Source of the DNA: Treponema sp.
Lineage (GTDB): Bacteria; Spirochaetota; Spirochaetia; Treponematales; Treponemataceae
DNA: 7,769 bases
Assembly (NCBI GenBank): GCA_014804085.1
Contig: JAAVAM010000002.1
Span: 1 to 7,769, forward strand
Reading direction: 5' to 3'
Part shown: one piece after another, positions 1 through 5,819 of the stretch
Numbering within the stretch: position 1 is the stretch's first letter
How the letters are laid out: each line of letters starts with the position of its first letter
Notes under the pieces: model-generated
The model's input: only the letters and a program-made list of their open reading frames with translations
Database searches by the model: none
What the model was told of the DNA's origin: nothing
Made by a program: the position numbers and the translations under genes

Positions 1-1
1 G

Positions 2-562
2 GTCTCCGCCAAGAGCCTGACCACGGACAAGATCGCGGCGGCGGACAGATTGCGCGACCAATTGTACGCGGGCTACAAAAAAGCCGTGGCGGGCTACGCG
101 GGATTCCCGGTGGAGTCGCTCGCGGAGGCGGCAAAAGTTTTGCAACAGCACGTCAAGGACTACAAGATTGACGTGCAGGCGCAAATGGACAAGGAGACGG
201 GGCTGCTCGTCAACTTCATTCAGGACTTGGAGGGCAAATTCGCGAAGCAGGTAAAGACACTTTCGCTCACGGCGTTCGTGGAAAAGCTGAAAGCCGCGAA
301 CGAAGATGTGCGCGAACTCACCGGGCAAAGGACGGACGAACGGTCGGCAAAGACGGCGGGCGCATTGAAAGCGGCGCGGATTGCGAGCGACGAGGCGTAC
401 AAGATGCTCGTGCTGCACGTGAACGCCCATGCCCTGCTTGAGGGCGAAGAAGCCTACGCCTCGTTCATCGACTACGCGAATACGGAGATTGACCACTTCA
501 AGCAGGAAGTACTGGGCGGAAAGAAGAAGAGCGGCACTGCGGACGCGGGAGCGGATGCGTGA
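2..562 (+). CDS. DUF6261-family protein, C-terminal part (5' end outside window)
   Basis: The reading frame is open from base 2, and the 186 visible residues are the C-terminal part of a longer protein. A TTG at 50 could be read as a start, but the frame continues upstream with sensible codons, so I treat the gene as truncated by the window edge. The protein is highly charged and predicted helical, with no signal peptide or membrane segment in the visible part. The pattern 'NFIQDLEGKFAKQVKTLSL', then 'KAANEDVRELTGQR', 'KTAGALKAAR' and near the end 'GEEAYASFIDYANTEI' matches my memory of the DUF6261 family (helical proteins of about 230-250 residues from Bacteroidetes and other gut bacteria). 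No biochemical function is known to me. The tail is Lys/Ala/Gly-rich and disordered-looking. The stop codon overlaps the next start (TGATG), so the two are probably co-translated. The family call is from recollection of motif spacing; the coding call is firm. Confidence 0.75.
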   Translation, partial: VSAKSLTTDKIAAADRLRDQLYAGYKKAVAGYAGFPVESLAEAAKVLQQHVKDYKIDVQAQMDKETGLLVNFIQDLEGKFAKQVKTLSLTAFVEKLKAANEDVRELTGQRTDERSAKTAGALKAARIASDEAYKMLVLHVNAHALLEGEEAYASFIDYANTEIDHFKQEVLGGKKKSGTADAGADA

Positions 563-912
563 TGAAGAGCGACACGTGTTTCGGCAAATCGGGAAATCCC
601 CTGTCGGTTTTTATGACCGAATCGGAGGCGCAGGAATCCGCAGACTATGAGCGGCGCGAGCGGGGCATGAGCCTCTACCCTTACCGGTGCGGGCGGTGCG
701 GGAATTGGCATCTTGCGCCGCAGGAAAGCCGCGTGACGTTCAAGGAGTACGCATGCCTTTGCCTGGATTCGCACGGAAAGAGCAAACGGCTCTATGCCAC
801 GCGAGAGGATGCCGAAAAGGCGCGGACAGGCTCTGAAGCGGCGCGGGGCATCGCCCTGACCGTCTATGAGTGCCCGGAGGGAGGCGGCTGGCATCTTACC
901 CACAGACAGTAG
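562..912 (+). CDS. Small duplicated zinc-ribbon-like protein (CxxCxxWHL motif)
   Basis: A 116-residue protein. I chose the ATG at 562, which shares its A with the upstream TGA and has GGGAG at 547-551; a GTG one codon upstream is possible. The protein is an internal tandem duplication of a unit of about 50 residues: Cys, 'GKS', a short helix rich in E/A/R, then Y-x-C-x-x-C-x-x-W-H-L. Unit 1 has C6, C43, C46 and H50, a plausible zinc site. Unit 2 has C65 or C67, C104 and H111, but the second Cys of the CxxC is replaced by Gly107 (CPEGGGWHL). Short proteins with this 'C..GK..Y...A...Y.C..CggWHL' layout are common in phages and actinobacteria and are uncharacterised as far as I know. There is no signal peptide, so it is likely cytoplasmic. 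Coupling to the DUF6261 gene suggests a shared role, which is unknown. Zinc binding is inferred from residues only. Confidence 0.75.
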   Translation: MKSDTCFGKSGNPLSVFMTESEAQESADYERRERGMSLYPYRCGRCGNWHLAPQESRVTFKEYACLCLDSHGKSKRLYATREDAEKARTGSEAARGIALTVYECPEGGGWHLTHRQ

Positions 913-1007
913 TGCCCGGGTAAAACGGAGAGAGCGCACAGAAAAACGCGCGGACGTTCCGCGTAAAAATAATTGTCGGCGGACATAAAGCGCAAAGGAG
1001 TTTAACC

Positions 1008-2066
1008 ATGTTGAAGAAATGGTCAAGGATCACACGGTATACGGTGATGGCACTCATGCTCATAGCGGGAGTGTTCACCTCGTGCAGCAATGACGGAAGC
1101 CAAGGCGGCGGGACTGAGCAGGAACCAGAGAAGCCTGTCGATAACAACAAGTGCACGGTGATATTCGACAAGAATAACGGAAGCGACTGGGCTGTGTCGC
1201 AAGAATCTGTCACCAAGGGAGGCTTTGTAAAAAAGCCTGAGAACGACCCGTACCTAGAAGGCTTCCTGTTCAGGGGCTGGTATGCGGACGGAAGCGATGA
1301 GGAGTTCGACTTTGGCACGCCCATAACGAGCAACATCAGGCTTACGGCAAAGTGGACAAAAATCCCCGACTACCTTAAGGTGGGCAACGGGTATGTAAGC
1401 GGCTATGTCGCGGAGAAACTTCCTACAGATGGTATCATCGAAATCCCGGAAGGCATAACAAGCATTGTAGGCTCTGCGTTCCATGACTGCACGAGCCTTA
1501 CGGGCGTGACTATCCCCAATACCGTAACGAGGATTGGGAACTATGCATTCGAGAAATGCACGAACCTCACAGACATGACAATTCCCGACAGCGTGACGTA
1601 TATCGGGATGCGAGCATTCTTTGAATGCACGAGCCTTGCAAGCGTGACGATAGGCAAAGGCGTGTCGAAAATTGAGGACGATGCGTTTTGGGGATGTACA
1701 AGACTTACGAACGTGACGATAGGCAAAGGCGTGACGGAAATCGGGAGCTCCGCGTTCACCAGATGCACGAGCCTCGCAAGCGTGACGATACCCGATGGCG
1801 TGACGACTATTGGAAGCTGGGCGTTCAAAAGCTGTACAAAACTTACGGACGTGACGATACCCGACAGCGTGACAAAAATCGAAACATGGGCGTTCTTAAA
1901 CTGCGAAAACCTCATGACCGTGACCTATGGCGGCACGAAAACGGAGTGGGAAAGAATATATAGATCTCAATCGGATAATACGTATGCAGACGGATTACCC
2001 GGCAAAACAATAATCGGAAAAGACGGGAGCACTTGGACCGCGGCGACTTACACCTCGGACAAGTGA
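1008..2066 (+). CDS. BspA-like leucine-rich-repeat surface lipoprotein with InlB-type repeat
   Basis: A 352-residue exported protein. The ATG at 1008 follows AAAGGAG (994-1000) at 7 nt. Residues 1-25 form a signal peptide (basic start, hydrophobic MALMLIAGVF) ending in VFTSC, so C26 is the likely lipidated cysteine. The lipobox is loose (F at -3), as seen in spirochaetes. A Gly/Glu/Pro-rich linker (about 29-46) leads to one InlB B-repeat/Flg_new-type domain (about 48-118, ending GWYADG...LTAKW). BspA-like LRR_5 units of 23 residues follow, consensus 'xIGxxAFxxCTxLTxVTIPDxVT': six regular copies at 152-289 and a degenerate seventh from 290. The C-terminus has the 'GGTKTEWERI' cap typical of BspA proteins. 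Proteins of this class are generally cell-surface adhesion or host-interaction factors, but the ligand here is unknown. It has its own RBS and a downstream terminator, so it is probably monocistronic. Confidence 0.88.
   Translation: MLKKWSRITRYTVMALMLIAGVFTSCSNDGSQGGGTEQEPEKPVDNNKCTVIFDKNNGSDWAVSQESVTKGGFVKKPENDPYLEGFLFRGWYADGSDEEFDFGTPITSNIRLTAKWTKIPDYLKVGNGYVSGYVAEKLPTDGIIEIPEGITSIVGSAFHDCTSLTGVTIPNTVTRIGNYAFEKCTNLTDMTIPDSVTYIGMRAFFECTSLASVTIGKGVSKIEDDAFWGCTRLTNVTIGKGVTEIGSSAFTRCTSLASVTIPDGVTTIGSWAFKSCTKLTDVTIPDSVTKIETWAFLNCENLMTVTYGGTKTEWERIYRSQSDNTYADGLPGKTIIGKDGSTWTAATYTSDK
1461..1874 (+). repeat. Six tandem 69-bp units encoding 23-residue BspA leucine-rich repeats
   Basis: Six in-frame 69-bp units lie at 1461, 1530, 1599, 1668, 1737 and 1806, and a seventh diverged unit follows from 1875. 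Each contains a GACGTGACGATA- or AGCGTGACGATA-like core encoding xVTI and a TGCACGAGCCT-like block encoding CTxL. Units 3 and 5 are nearly identical over their TGCACGAGCCT(T/C)GCAAGCGTGACGATA stretch, 138 bp apart. This shows past unit duplication and offers a substrate for copy-number change. Confidence 0.9.
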
Positions 2067-2081
2067 ACCACCGACGAGCGA

Positions 2082-2118
2082 CATTCCCGCAATTCGGTAA
2101 GTCCGTAGTGCGGGAATG
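2082..2118 (+). other. Perfect 10-bp inverted repeat downstream of the BspA-like gene
   Basis: CATTCCCGCA (2082-2091) is complementary to TGCGGGAATG (2109-2118), with a 17-base loop that can itself pair CGG with CCG. No T-run follows, so it is not an intrinsic terminator by itself. It sits 15 nt after the BspA stop codon and directly before the true terminator. It may protect the mRNA 3' end, or it may be an older terminator. Confidence 0.6.
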
Positions 2119-2120
2119 CA

Positions 2121-2162
2121 GTGCAAGCGCATGGGCGAGGTACTCACACGCTTGCGCTTTTT
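2121..2162 (+). terminator. Rho-independent terminator of the BspA-like gene
   Basis: GTGCAAGCG (2121-2129) pairs with CGCTTGCGC (2149-2157), giving a 9-bp stem with one G-U pair and a 19-base loop. Five T residues (2158-2162) follow directly. It separates the BspA-like transcription unit from the NYN leader. Confidence 0.65.
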
Positions 2163-2176
2163 GTACAAGATAAGGA

Positions 2177-2326
2177 GATATGATAAAAGCACCGCACAAA
2201 TGGCGCGGCACTTTTATCATGTCAAGTTTCCGTTGGAAACTTGCATATCAAATGCCACTTCTCATTTCATTACGAAGTGGCATAAAAAGGCAAGAAAAAA
2301 AGTTGCAACTTTCTTTTTGCCTTTTT
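2177..2326 (+). ncRNA. Array of four consecutive stem-loops in the leader of the NYN-domain gene
   Basis: Four different inverted repeats lie end to end in AT-rich DNA. H1: GATATGATAAAAG (2177-2189) pairs with CTTTTATCATGTC (2211-2223) with one G-U pair, and an inner CCGC/GCGG (2192-2195/2205-2208) extends it. H2: CAAGTTTCC (2223-2231), loop GTT, GGAAACTTG (2235-2243), with flanking ATG/CAT adding three pairs across a one-base bulge. H3: ATGCCACTTC (2252-2261), 12-base loop, GAAGTGGCAT (2274-2283). H4: a long A/T-flanked hairpin (2284-2326). H1 and H2 share base 2223; H3 and H4 abut. Stem sequences differ, so this is a structural array rather than a sequence repeat. The RBS AGGAG (2329-2333) of the NYN gene starts 3 nt after H4. 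That the region is a functional RNA (leader, regulator or substrate) is inference; the pairing is read directly. Confidence 0.6.
2284..2326 (+). terminator. Terminator-like hairpin (H4) directly before the NYN gene RBS; possible attenuator
   Basis: AAAAAGGCAA (2284-2293) pairs with TTGCCTTTTT (2317-2326). Inside, a second near-palindrome AAAGTTGCAACTTT (2299-2312) continues the stem across a small internal loop, giving roughly 18 pairs. The A-tract, GGC/GCC core and T-tract have the shape of a bidirectional intrinsic terminator. It is 3 nt upstream of the RBS of the next gene, so transcripts entering from the left must read through it. An attenuator or antiterminator switch is the natural reading. 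Alternatively it is simply a second terminator, with an unrecognised promoter very close to the gene. Confidence 0.5.
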
Positions 2327-2340
2327 ATAGGAGACAATAT

Positions 2341-3309
2341 ATGAGCAAAATAGCAATTTTCTTTGACGCGGAGAACGTTCCCGCCACAAAAATGCCGGGA
2401 ATCATATCGTTCCTGTCAAAAAAGGGCGACATCATCTTTCAGCGCGCGTATGCCGACTGGTCGGTAGATAGCACAAAATCCTGGAAAACGCAGCTTTCCG
2501 AAATGCCGATTGTCGCAATCCAGCAGTTTCACCACAACCAGGGGCAGGCGGTGGACAAGGCTATCATGATGGATGCGATTGAAATGGCGATAAACCATGC
2601 CGACATCGACATTTTCGTGCTGGTCGCTTCCGACAACGGCTACTATTCCCTTGCGCTGCACCTGCGCGAGCTGGGCAAGCGCGTCATCGGAATCGGGGAC
2701 AAGCAGAAATGCAGCCCGATTTGGGTCAAGGCCTGCAACGAGTTCACCTATTTTGAGGGTTTGGAGGAGAATGATGACAACATACTTCTTCAACCCGATG
2801 AGCAGAGCGATGGCGATGGTGTCGAGGAGTACTCGCTTGAGAAGTTCCTTGAGAAGGCTTTTGATTCGACCCCGCCGTATAAAAATACGGAGCGCGTGCT
2901 TCTTGCACGGATGTACAACTCGGTGTATGCCCTCAAGTCAGATTTCAATGTGAAAGACTACGGCTACAAAACAGCCCGTGAAATGGTCGAAGACATGGAC
3001 ACCTTTACCGTTTCCGTCGCCGATGACAAGCAGACTTATTTCGTCGAAAAACGTGCGCAGAAGCAAAAGGAAGTCGGCAAACGCAAAGAAGGCAGCATAA
3101 AACGGCGCATTCATAATTACTGCATCATTACCGCAGATGATGGGAGCGGTGATTACTTCTTCTACATGAAAGAAATGAACGACGAATGCAAAGACGCGGA
3201 GCTTGACATAGGAAGCCGCGTTGATTTCCTCGTTGTCAAAGAGCCGAATCCGAATGGGGAAGACACGCGGACAAAGAACGGCAACGCCACTGACGTGAAA
3301 GTCCTTTGA
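2341..3309 (+). CDS. NYN/PIN-like nuclease-type protein with OST-HTH (LOTUS) and cold-shock-like domains
   Basis: A 322-residue cytoplasmic protein. The frame is open back to 2116, but ATG 2341 has AGGAG at 2329-2333 (7 nt spacing) and begins exactly at the first NYN strand (IAIFFDAENVP), so I use it. Residues about 3-140 are a NYN (LabA/limkain-type, PIN-fold) domain with D9 and N12 after strand 1, D72 and D78 in 'VDKAIMMDA', and S97-D98 in 'VASDNGYYSL', then 'LRELGKRVIGIG'. The usual SDxD has Gly100 instead of the second Asp. Residues about 163-237 resemble an OST-HTH/LOTUS domain ('FNVKDYGYKTAREMVEDM'). A basic linker (237-250) leads to a cold-shock-like OB domain (about 250-322: GSIKRR, DDGSGDYFFYM, LDIGSRVDF). 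NYN domains cut structured RNA in characterised members, and LOTUS and CSD bind RNA, so an RNA-processing role is inferred. No other gene shares its apparent transcript. Confidence 0.88.
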   Translation: MSKIAIFFDAENVPATKMPGIISFLSKKGDIIFQRAYADWSVDSTKSWKTQLSEMPIVAIQQFHHNQGQAVDKAIMMDAIEMAINHADIDIFVLVASDNGYYSLALHLRELGKRVIGIGDKQKCSPIWVKACNEFTYFEGLEENDDNILLQPDEQSDGDGVEEYSLEKFLEKAFDSTPPYKNTERVLLARMYNSVYALKSDFNVKDYGYKTAREMVEDMDTFTVSVADDKQTYFVEKRAQKQKEVGKRKEGSIKRRIHNYCIITADDGSGDYFFYMKEMNDECKDAELDIGSRVDFLVVKEPNPNGEDTRTKNGNATDVKVL

Positions 3310-3330
3310 CAGCAGGAGCCGTCCCCCGCC

Positions 3331-3360
3331 TTGACCTTGCCGACGGCGGACGGCTATACT
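3331..3360 (+). promoter_or_regulatory. Sigma70-type promoter of the SGNH hydrolase, predicted leaderless
   Basis: TTGACC (3331-3336) and TATACT (3355-3360) are separated by 18 nt. The start codon begins at 3367, so a normal start site 6-8 nt after the -10 box falls on or beside the A of ATG. No Shine-Dalgarno sequence is present between the -10 box and the ATG. Confidence 0.75.
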
Positions 3361-3366
3361 GGTCGC

Positions 3367-3993
3367 ATGAAGCGCATTGTTTGTTTTGGGGACTCGAACA
3401 CGTGGGGGTACGTTCCGGGGGTGGCGGGGCTGTGCCGGTATGATGAGGATGTGCGGTGGACGGGCATCGTGCAGGAGCGGCTCGGAACGCGGGCGCGGAT
3501 TCTGGAATTCGGACTGTGCGGCTGTGAGAGCGGGCTGAAAAGACGCAACAAATGCTTCAATGCGAACGCGCAGGAACTGTTCCCGTCCGTCCTGTTCGCG
3601 CAGCTGCCCGTGGACATCGTGGTGCTGATGCTCGGCACGAACGACCTGAAGGCGGCGAACGGCTGGCAACCGGGCGACACGGCGAAAAACCTGCGCGCGC
3701 TGCTGGCGGCAACGCACACGATTTCGCCCGCGACGGCGACGGTGCTTGCCACGCCGGTCATATTGCGCGACGGCATAGAAAGCGACACCGAATTCTCGCA
3801 CGATGCCATTGCGCACTCGCGGCTGTGCGCGCAGGAAGTGGCCGACCTCGCCCGCGCGGAGCATATCCCGCTGTTCGACACGAATGCGGTCGTGCACGAG
3901 CTGGGCGCGGACGGCTGCCATTTTACCCCGGACGCGCACCGGGCATTCGCGACGGGCATGGCGGAGCTGCTGCGGGGAATGATTGAGACGTGA
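3367..3993 (+). CDS. SGNH/GDSL-family hydrolase (esterase or lysophospholipase-like)
   Basis: A 208-residue protein. The ATG at 3367 begins exactly at the family's conserved start (MKRIVCFGDSNTWGY). An in-frame TTG at 3331 is part of the -35 box and is not a credible start. SGNH blocks: I, GDSNTWG with nucleophile S10; III, LMLGTND with N92 for the oxyanion hole; V, 'DGCHF' with D182 and H185 completing the triad. The block II Gly should be in 'EFGLCGCES' (49-55), where related arylesterase-type enzymes usually read GLNGRTT; here the Arg-Thr is changed. 'RYDEDVRWTGIVQERLG' is also typical of this GDSNTWGY subgroup. There is no signal peptide, so it is probably cytoplasmic. It would hydrolyse ester or thioester bonds; the substrate cannot be told. 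It converges with gpmI across a shared terminator. Confidence 0.88.
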   Translation: MKRIVCFGDSNTWGYVPGVAGLCRYDEDVRWTGIVQERLGTRARILEFGLCGCESGLKRRNKCFNANAQELFPSVLFAQLPVDIVVLMLGTNDLKAANGWQPGDTAKNLRALLAATHTISPATATVLATPVILRDGIESDTEFSHDAIAHSRLCAQEVADLARAEHIPLFDTNAVVHELGADGCHFTPDAHRAFATGMAELLRGMIET

Positions 3994-4008
3994 GGATTCC
4001 CTACGCGC

Positions 4009-4047
4009 AAAAAACAGCCGCCTGCTTTCCGCAGGCGGCTGTTTTTT
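4009..4047. terminator. Bidirectional Rho-independent terminator between SGNH hydrolase and gpmI
   Basis: A perfect 11-bp stem CAGCCGCCTGC (4015-4025) / GCAGGCGGCTG (4031-4041) with a 5-base loop is flanked by A6 (4009-4014) and T6 (4042-4047). It can therefore stop transcription from both sides. It lies 15 nt after the SGNH stop and 3 nt before the gpmI stop codon. Confidence 0.95.
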
Positions 4048-4050
4048 CAT

Positions 4051-5718
4051 CTACTGCATGATCAGCATGCTCTTGTCGTAGTCCGTCGGGGGAACGTAGC
4101 CCATCAGCTGCATGAGCGTTGCCGGCCAGCTGGAGATGCCCAGCCCGTCGGCGAGTTTCGTGCGGTCGTACTCGCCCTGATATTCGGGGTCGTAGATGAT
4201 GCCCGGCACGGGGTTCAGGCTGTGGCTCGTCTTTGCCTTCGGCTCGCCGGTCGCCTTGTCCGTCTTGACGCTGCCGTCCTTGGCGTGCTCGTACATGTCG
4301 TCGCTGTTGCCGTGGTCGGCGGTGAGGCACAGGATGCCGCCCGCCTCGTCAATTGCCGCCTTGAGCCGACCGAGTTGCAAGTCCATGCCCTCCATTGAAC
4401 AGACGACCGCGTTGAACACGCCCGTATGCCCCACCATGTCGCCGTTCGGGAAATTCAGGCGGATATGGTCGTACTTGCCGCTCTTGATCGCCTCGATCAC
4501 CTTGTCCGTGATTTCCGCGCACTGCATCCAGGGACGCTGCTCGAACGGCACAACGTCGCTCGGCACTTCGATGTAGTCCTCCAGTTTCTCGTCGAACTTG
4601 CCCTGCCGGTTGCCGTTGAAGAAATAGGTCACGTGCCCGTATTTCTGCGTCTCGGAGATTGCGAGCAGGCGCACGCCGCTTTTGGTGAGGTACTCGCCCA
4701 TCGTGCGGTCAATGCTCGGCGGGTTCACGAGGTACTGCGCGGGAACGTGCGCGTCGCCGTCGTACTCCATCATGCCCGCGTACTCCACCGCCGGAACGCG
4801 ACCGCGCTCGAACGGCAGGTCGCCGCCCGCCGGGGTCTCGAACGCCCTAGTCATCTCAAGCGCGCGGTCGCCGCGGAAATTGAAGTAAATCACGCTGTCG
4901 CCGTCGTCAATCGTGCCGACCGGCTTGCCGCCCTCCGCGACGACGAATTCGTGCATGTCCTGGTCGAGCAGCCCCGGCACTTCCGCGCGGTACGTCTCGA
5001 TCGCCTCAGTCGCGCTCGCAAACTGCCGACCCTCGCCCAAAACGTGCGCCTTCCAGCCGCGCTCCACCATGCTCCAGTCCGCGTTGTAGCGGTCCATCGT
5101 CAGGTACATGCGCCCGCCGCCGGACGCAATCCGGTAGTCGCAGCCGGAGAATCCCGCAAGGAATTCCTCAAGCGGCGTGATATAGTCGAGCGCGGACGTG
5201 GGGTCAACGTCGCGGCCGTCAAGCAGCGCGTGCACGCGAATCCTCTTCACGCCGTCCTGTGCCGCCCGCGTAACCATCGCTTTCAGGTGGTCGATATGCG
5301 AGTGGACGTTGCCGTCGGACACCAGGCCGATGAAGTGCAGCGTCGCGCCCTTTGCGTTCACGTTCGCCACGAGCTTCTGCCAGGTCGCGCCCTCAAACAT
5401 CGCGCCGCTTTCGATCGACTGCCCCACGAGCTTCGCCCCCTGCGCGAACACGCGCCCGCAGCCCATCGCGTTGTGCCCCACCTCGGAGTTGCCCATGTCG
5501 TCGTCGCTCGGCAGCCCCACCGCCGTCCCGTGCGCCTTGAGCCGCGTGTGCGGGCAGTTCGCCGTGAACCAGTCCAGATACTTCATGCGGGAAGCCTTTA
5601 CCGCGTCCCCCTCCTCAAACTTACCGTAGCCCACCCCGTCCATGATGACGAGGACGACCGGCCCGCGCCGGCCTTTCCACGCCGGATTCTTCTCCAGCGC
5701 GCGCATTGTGTCTGCCAT
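4051..5718 (-). CDS. gpmI: 2,3-bisphosphoglycerate-independent phosphoglycerate mutase, plant-like type
   Basis: A 555-residue cytoplasmic enzyme that interconverts 3- and 2-phosphoglycerate in glycolysis and gluconeogenesis, using two metal ions (usually Mn) and a phosphoserine intermediate. The start ATG (5716-5718) has AGGAG 5 nt upstream (5724-5728 on the plus strand). Key residues are present: D27 (IMDGVG), catalytic S78 in MGNSEVGHN, H139, R169-D170 (GRDVDP), R203, R282/R285 (FNFRGDR), K359 (TQKYGH), D427/H431 (GDMVGH), D468/H469 (ADHGNSDD) and H499 (SHSLNP). The protein is about 45 residues longer than the common bacterial form. It reads 'GGRMYLTMDRYNADW' where the E. coli/Bacillus type has GRYYAMDRD.RW, which places it in the plant-like subgroup. 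The family assignment is very secure. It is monocistronic, with its own promoter at 5780-5808. Confidence 0.97.
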   Translation of the reverse strand: MADTMRALEKNPAWKGRRGPVVLVIMDGVGYGKFEEGDAVKASRMKYLDWFTANCPHTRLKAHGTAVGLPSDDDMGNSEVGHNAMGCGRVFAQGAKLVGQSIESGAMFEGATWQKLVANVNAKGATLHFIGLVSDGNVHSHIDHLKAMVTRAAQDGVKRIRVHALLDGRDVDPTSALDYITPLEEFLAGFSGCDYRIASGGGRMYLTMDRYNADWSMVERGWKAHVLGEGRQFASATEAIETYRAEVPGLLDQDMHEFVVAEGGKPVGTIDDGDSVIYFNFRGDRALEMTRAFETPAGGDLPFERGRVPAVEYAGMMEYDGDAHVPAQYLVNPPSIDRTMGEYLTKSGVRLLAISETQKYGHVTYFFNGNRQGKFDEKLEDYIEVPSDVVPFEQRPWMQCAEITDKVIEAIKSGKYDHIRLNFPNGDMVGHTGVFNAVVCSMEGMDLQLGRLKAAIDEAGGILCLTADHGNSDDMYEHAKDGSVKTDKATGEPKAKTSHSLNPVPGIIYDPEYQGEYDRTKLADGLGISSWPATLMQLMGYVPPTDYDKSMLIMQ

Positions 5719-5779
5719 AAAAACTCCTGTCGCCCGGCAGGGAACGCTCCGTCATCCCCGTGCCGAATACCTATCCCGC

Positions 5780-5808
5780 ATGATACACGTTTTCCGCCGC
5801 TTTTTCAA
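5780..5808 (-). promoter_or_regulatory. Sigma70-type promoter of gpmI
   Basis: On the minus strand, TTGAAA (plus 5803-5808) and TATCAT (plus 5780-5785) are separated by 17 nt. The expected start near 5773 gives a 5' leader of about 55 nt with a good RBS. I saw no riboswitch-like structure in this leader. Confidence 0.65.
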
Positions 5809-5819
5809 CGCCCGCACCA

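Noticed and set aside
949..963. Small hairpin CGCGGA-CGT-TCCGCG before the BspA-like gene, as a terminator for the upstream pair
   Set aside because: The stem is only 6 bp and is followed by TAAAAAT, not a T-run, on the plus strand. I could not support a terminator there, nor a clear promoter for the BspA-like gene.
1688..1963. Alternative-frame open stretches (both strands) inside the BspA leucine-rich repeats
   Set aside because: They are a by-product of a repeat whose length is a multiple of three, which keeps several frames open at once. They have no RBS and no independent support.
2158..2184. Possible promoter for the NYN gene (TTTTTG, 15 nt, TATGAT)
   Set aside because: The -35 match is poor and overlaps the terminator T-run, and the spacer is short. 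The true promoter of the NYN transcript is not recognised.
2116..2340. In-frame N-terminal extension of the NYN protein from ATG 2116
   Set aside because: It would start inside the BspA-side hairpins and run through the terminator and the four-hairpin leader. ATG 2341 has a well-spaced AGGAG and begins exactly at the NYN domain.
2938..4050. Minus-strand open frame of 370 codons across the NYN end and SGNH gene
   Set aside because: It shadows two well-supported genes, has Arg-rich composition, runs across the SGNH promoter and lacks a recognisable domain.
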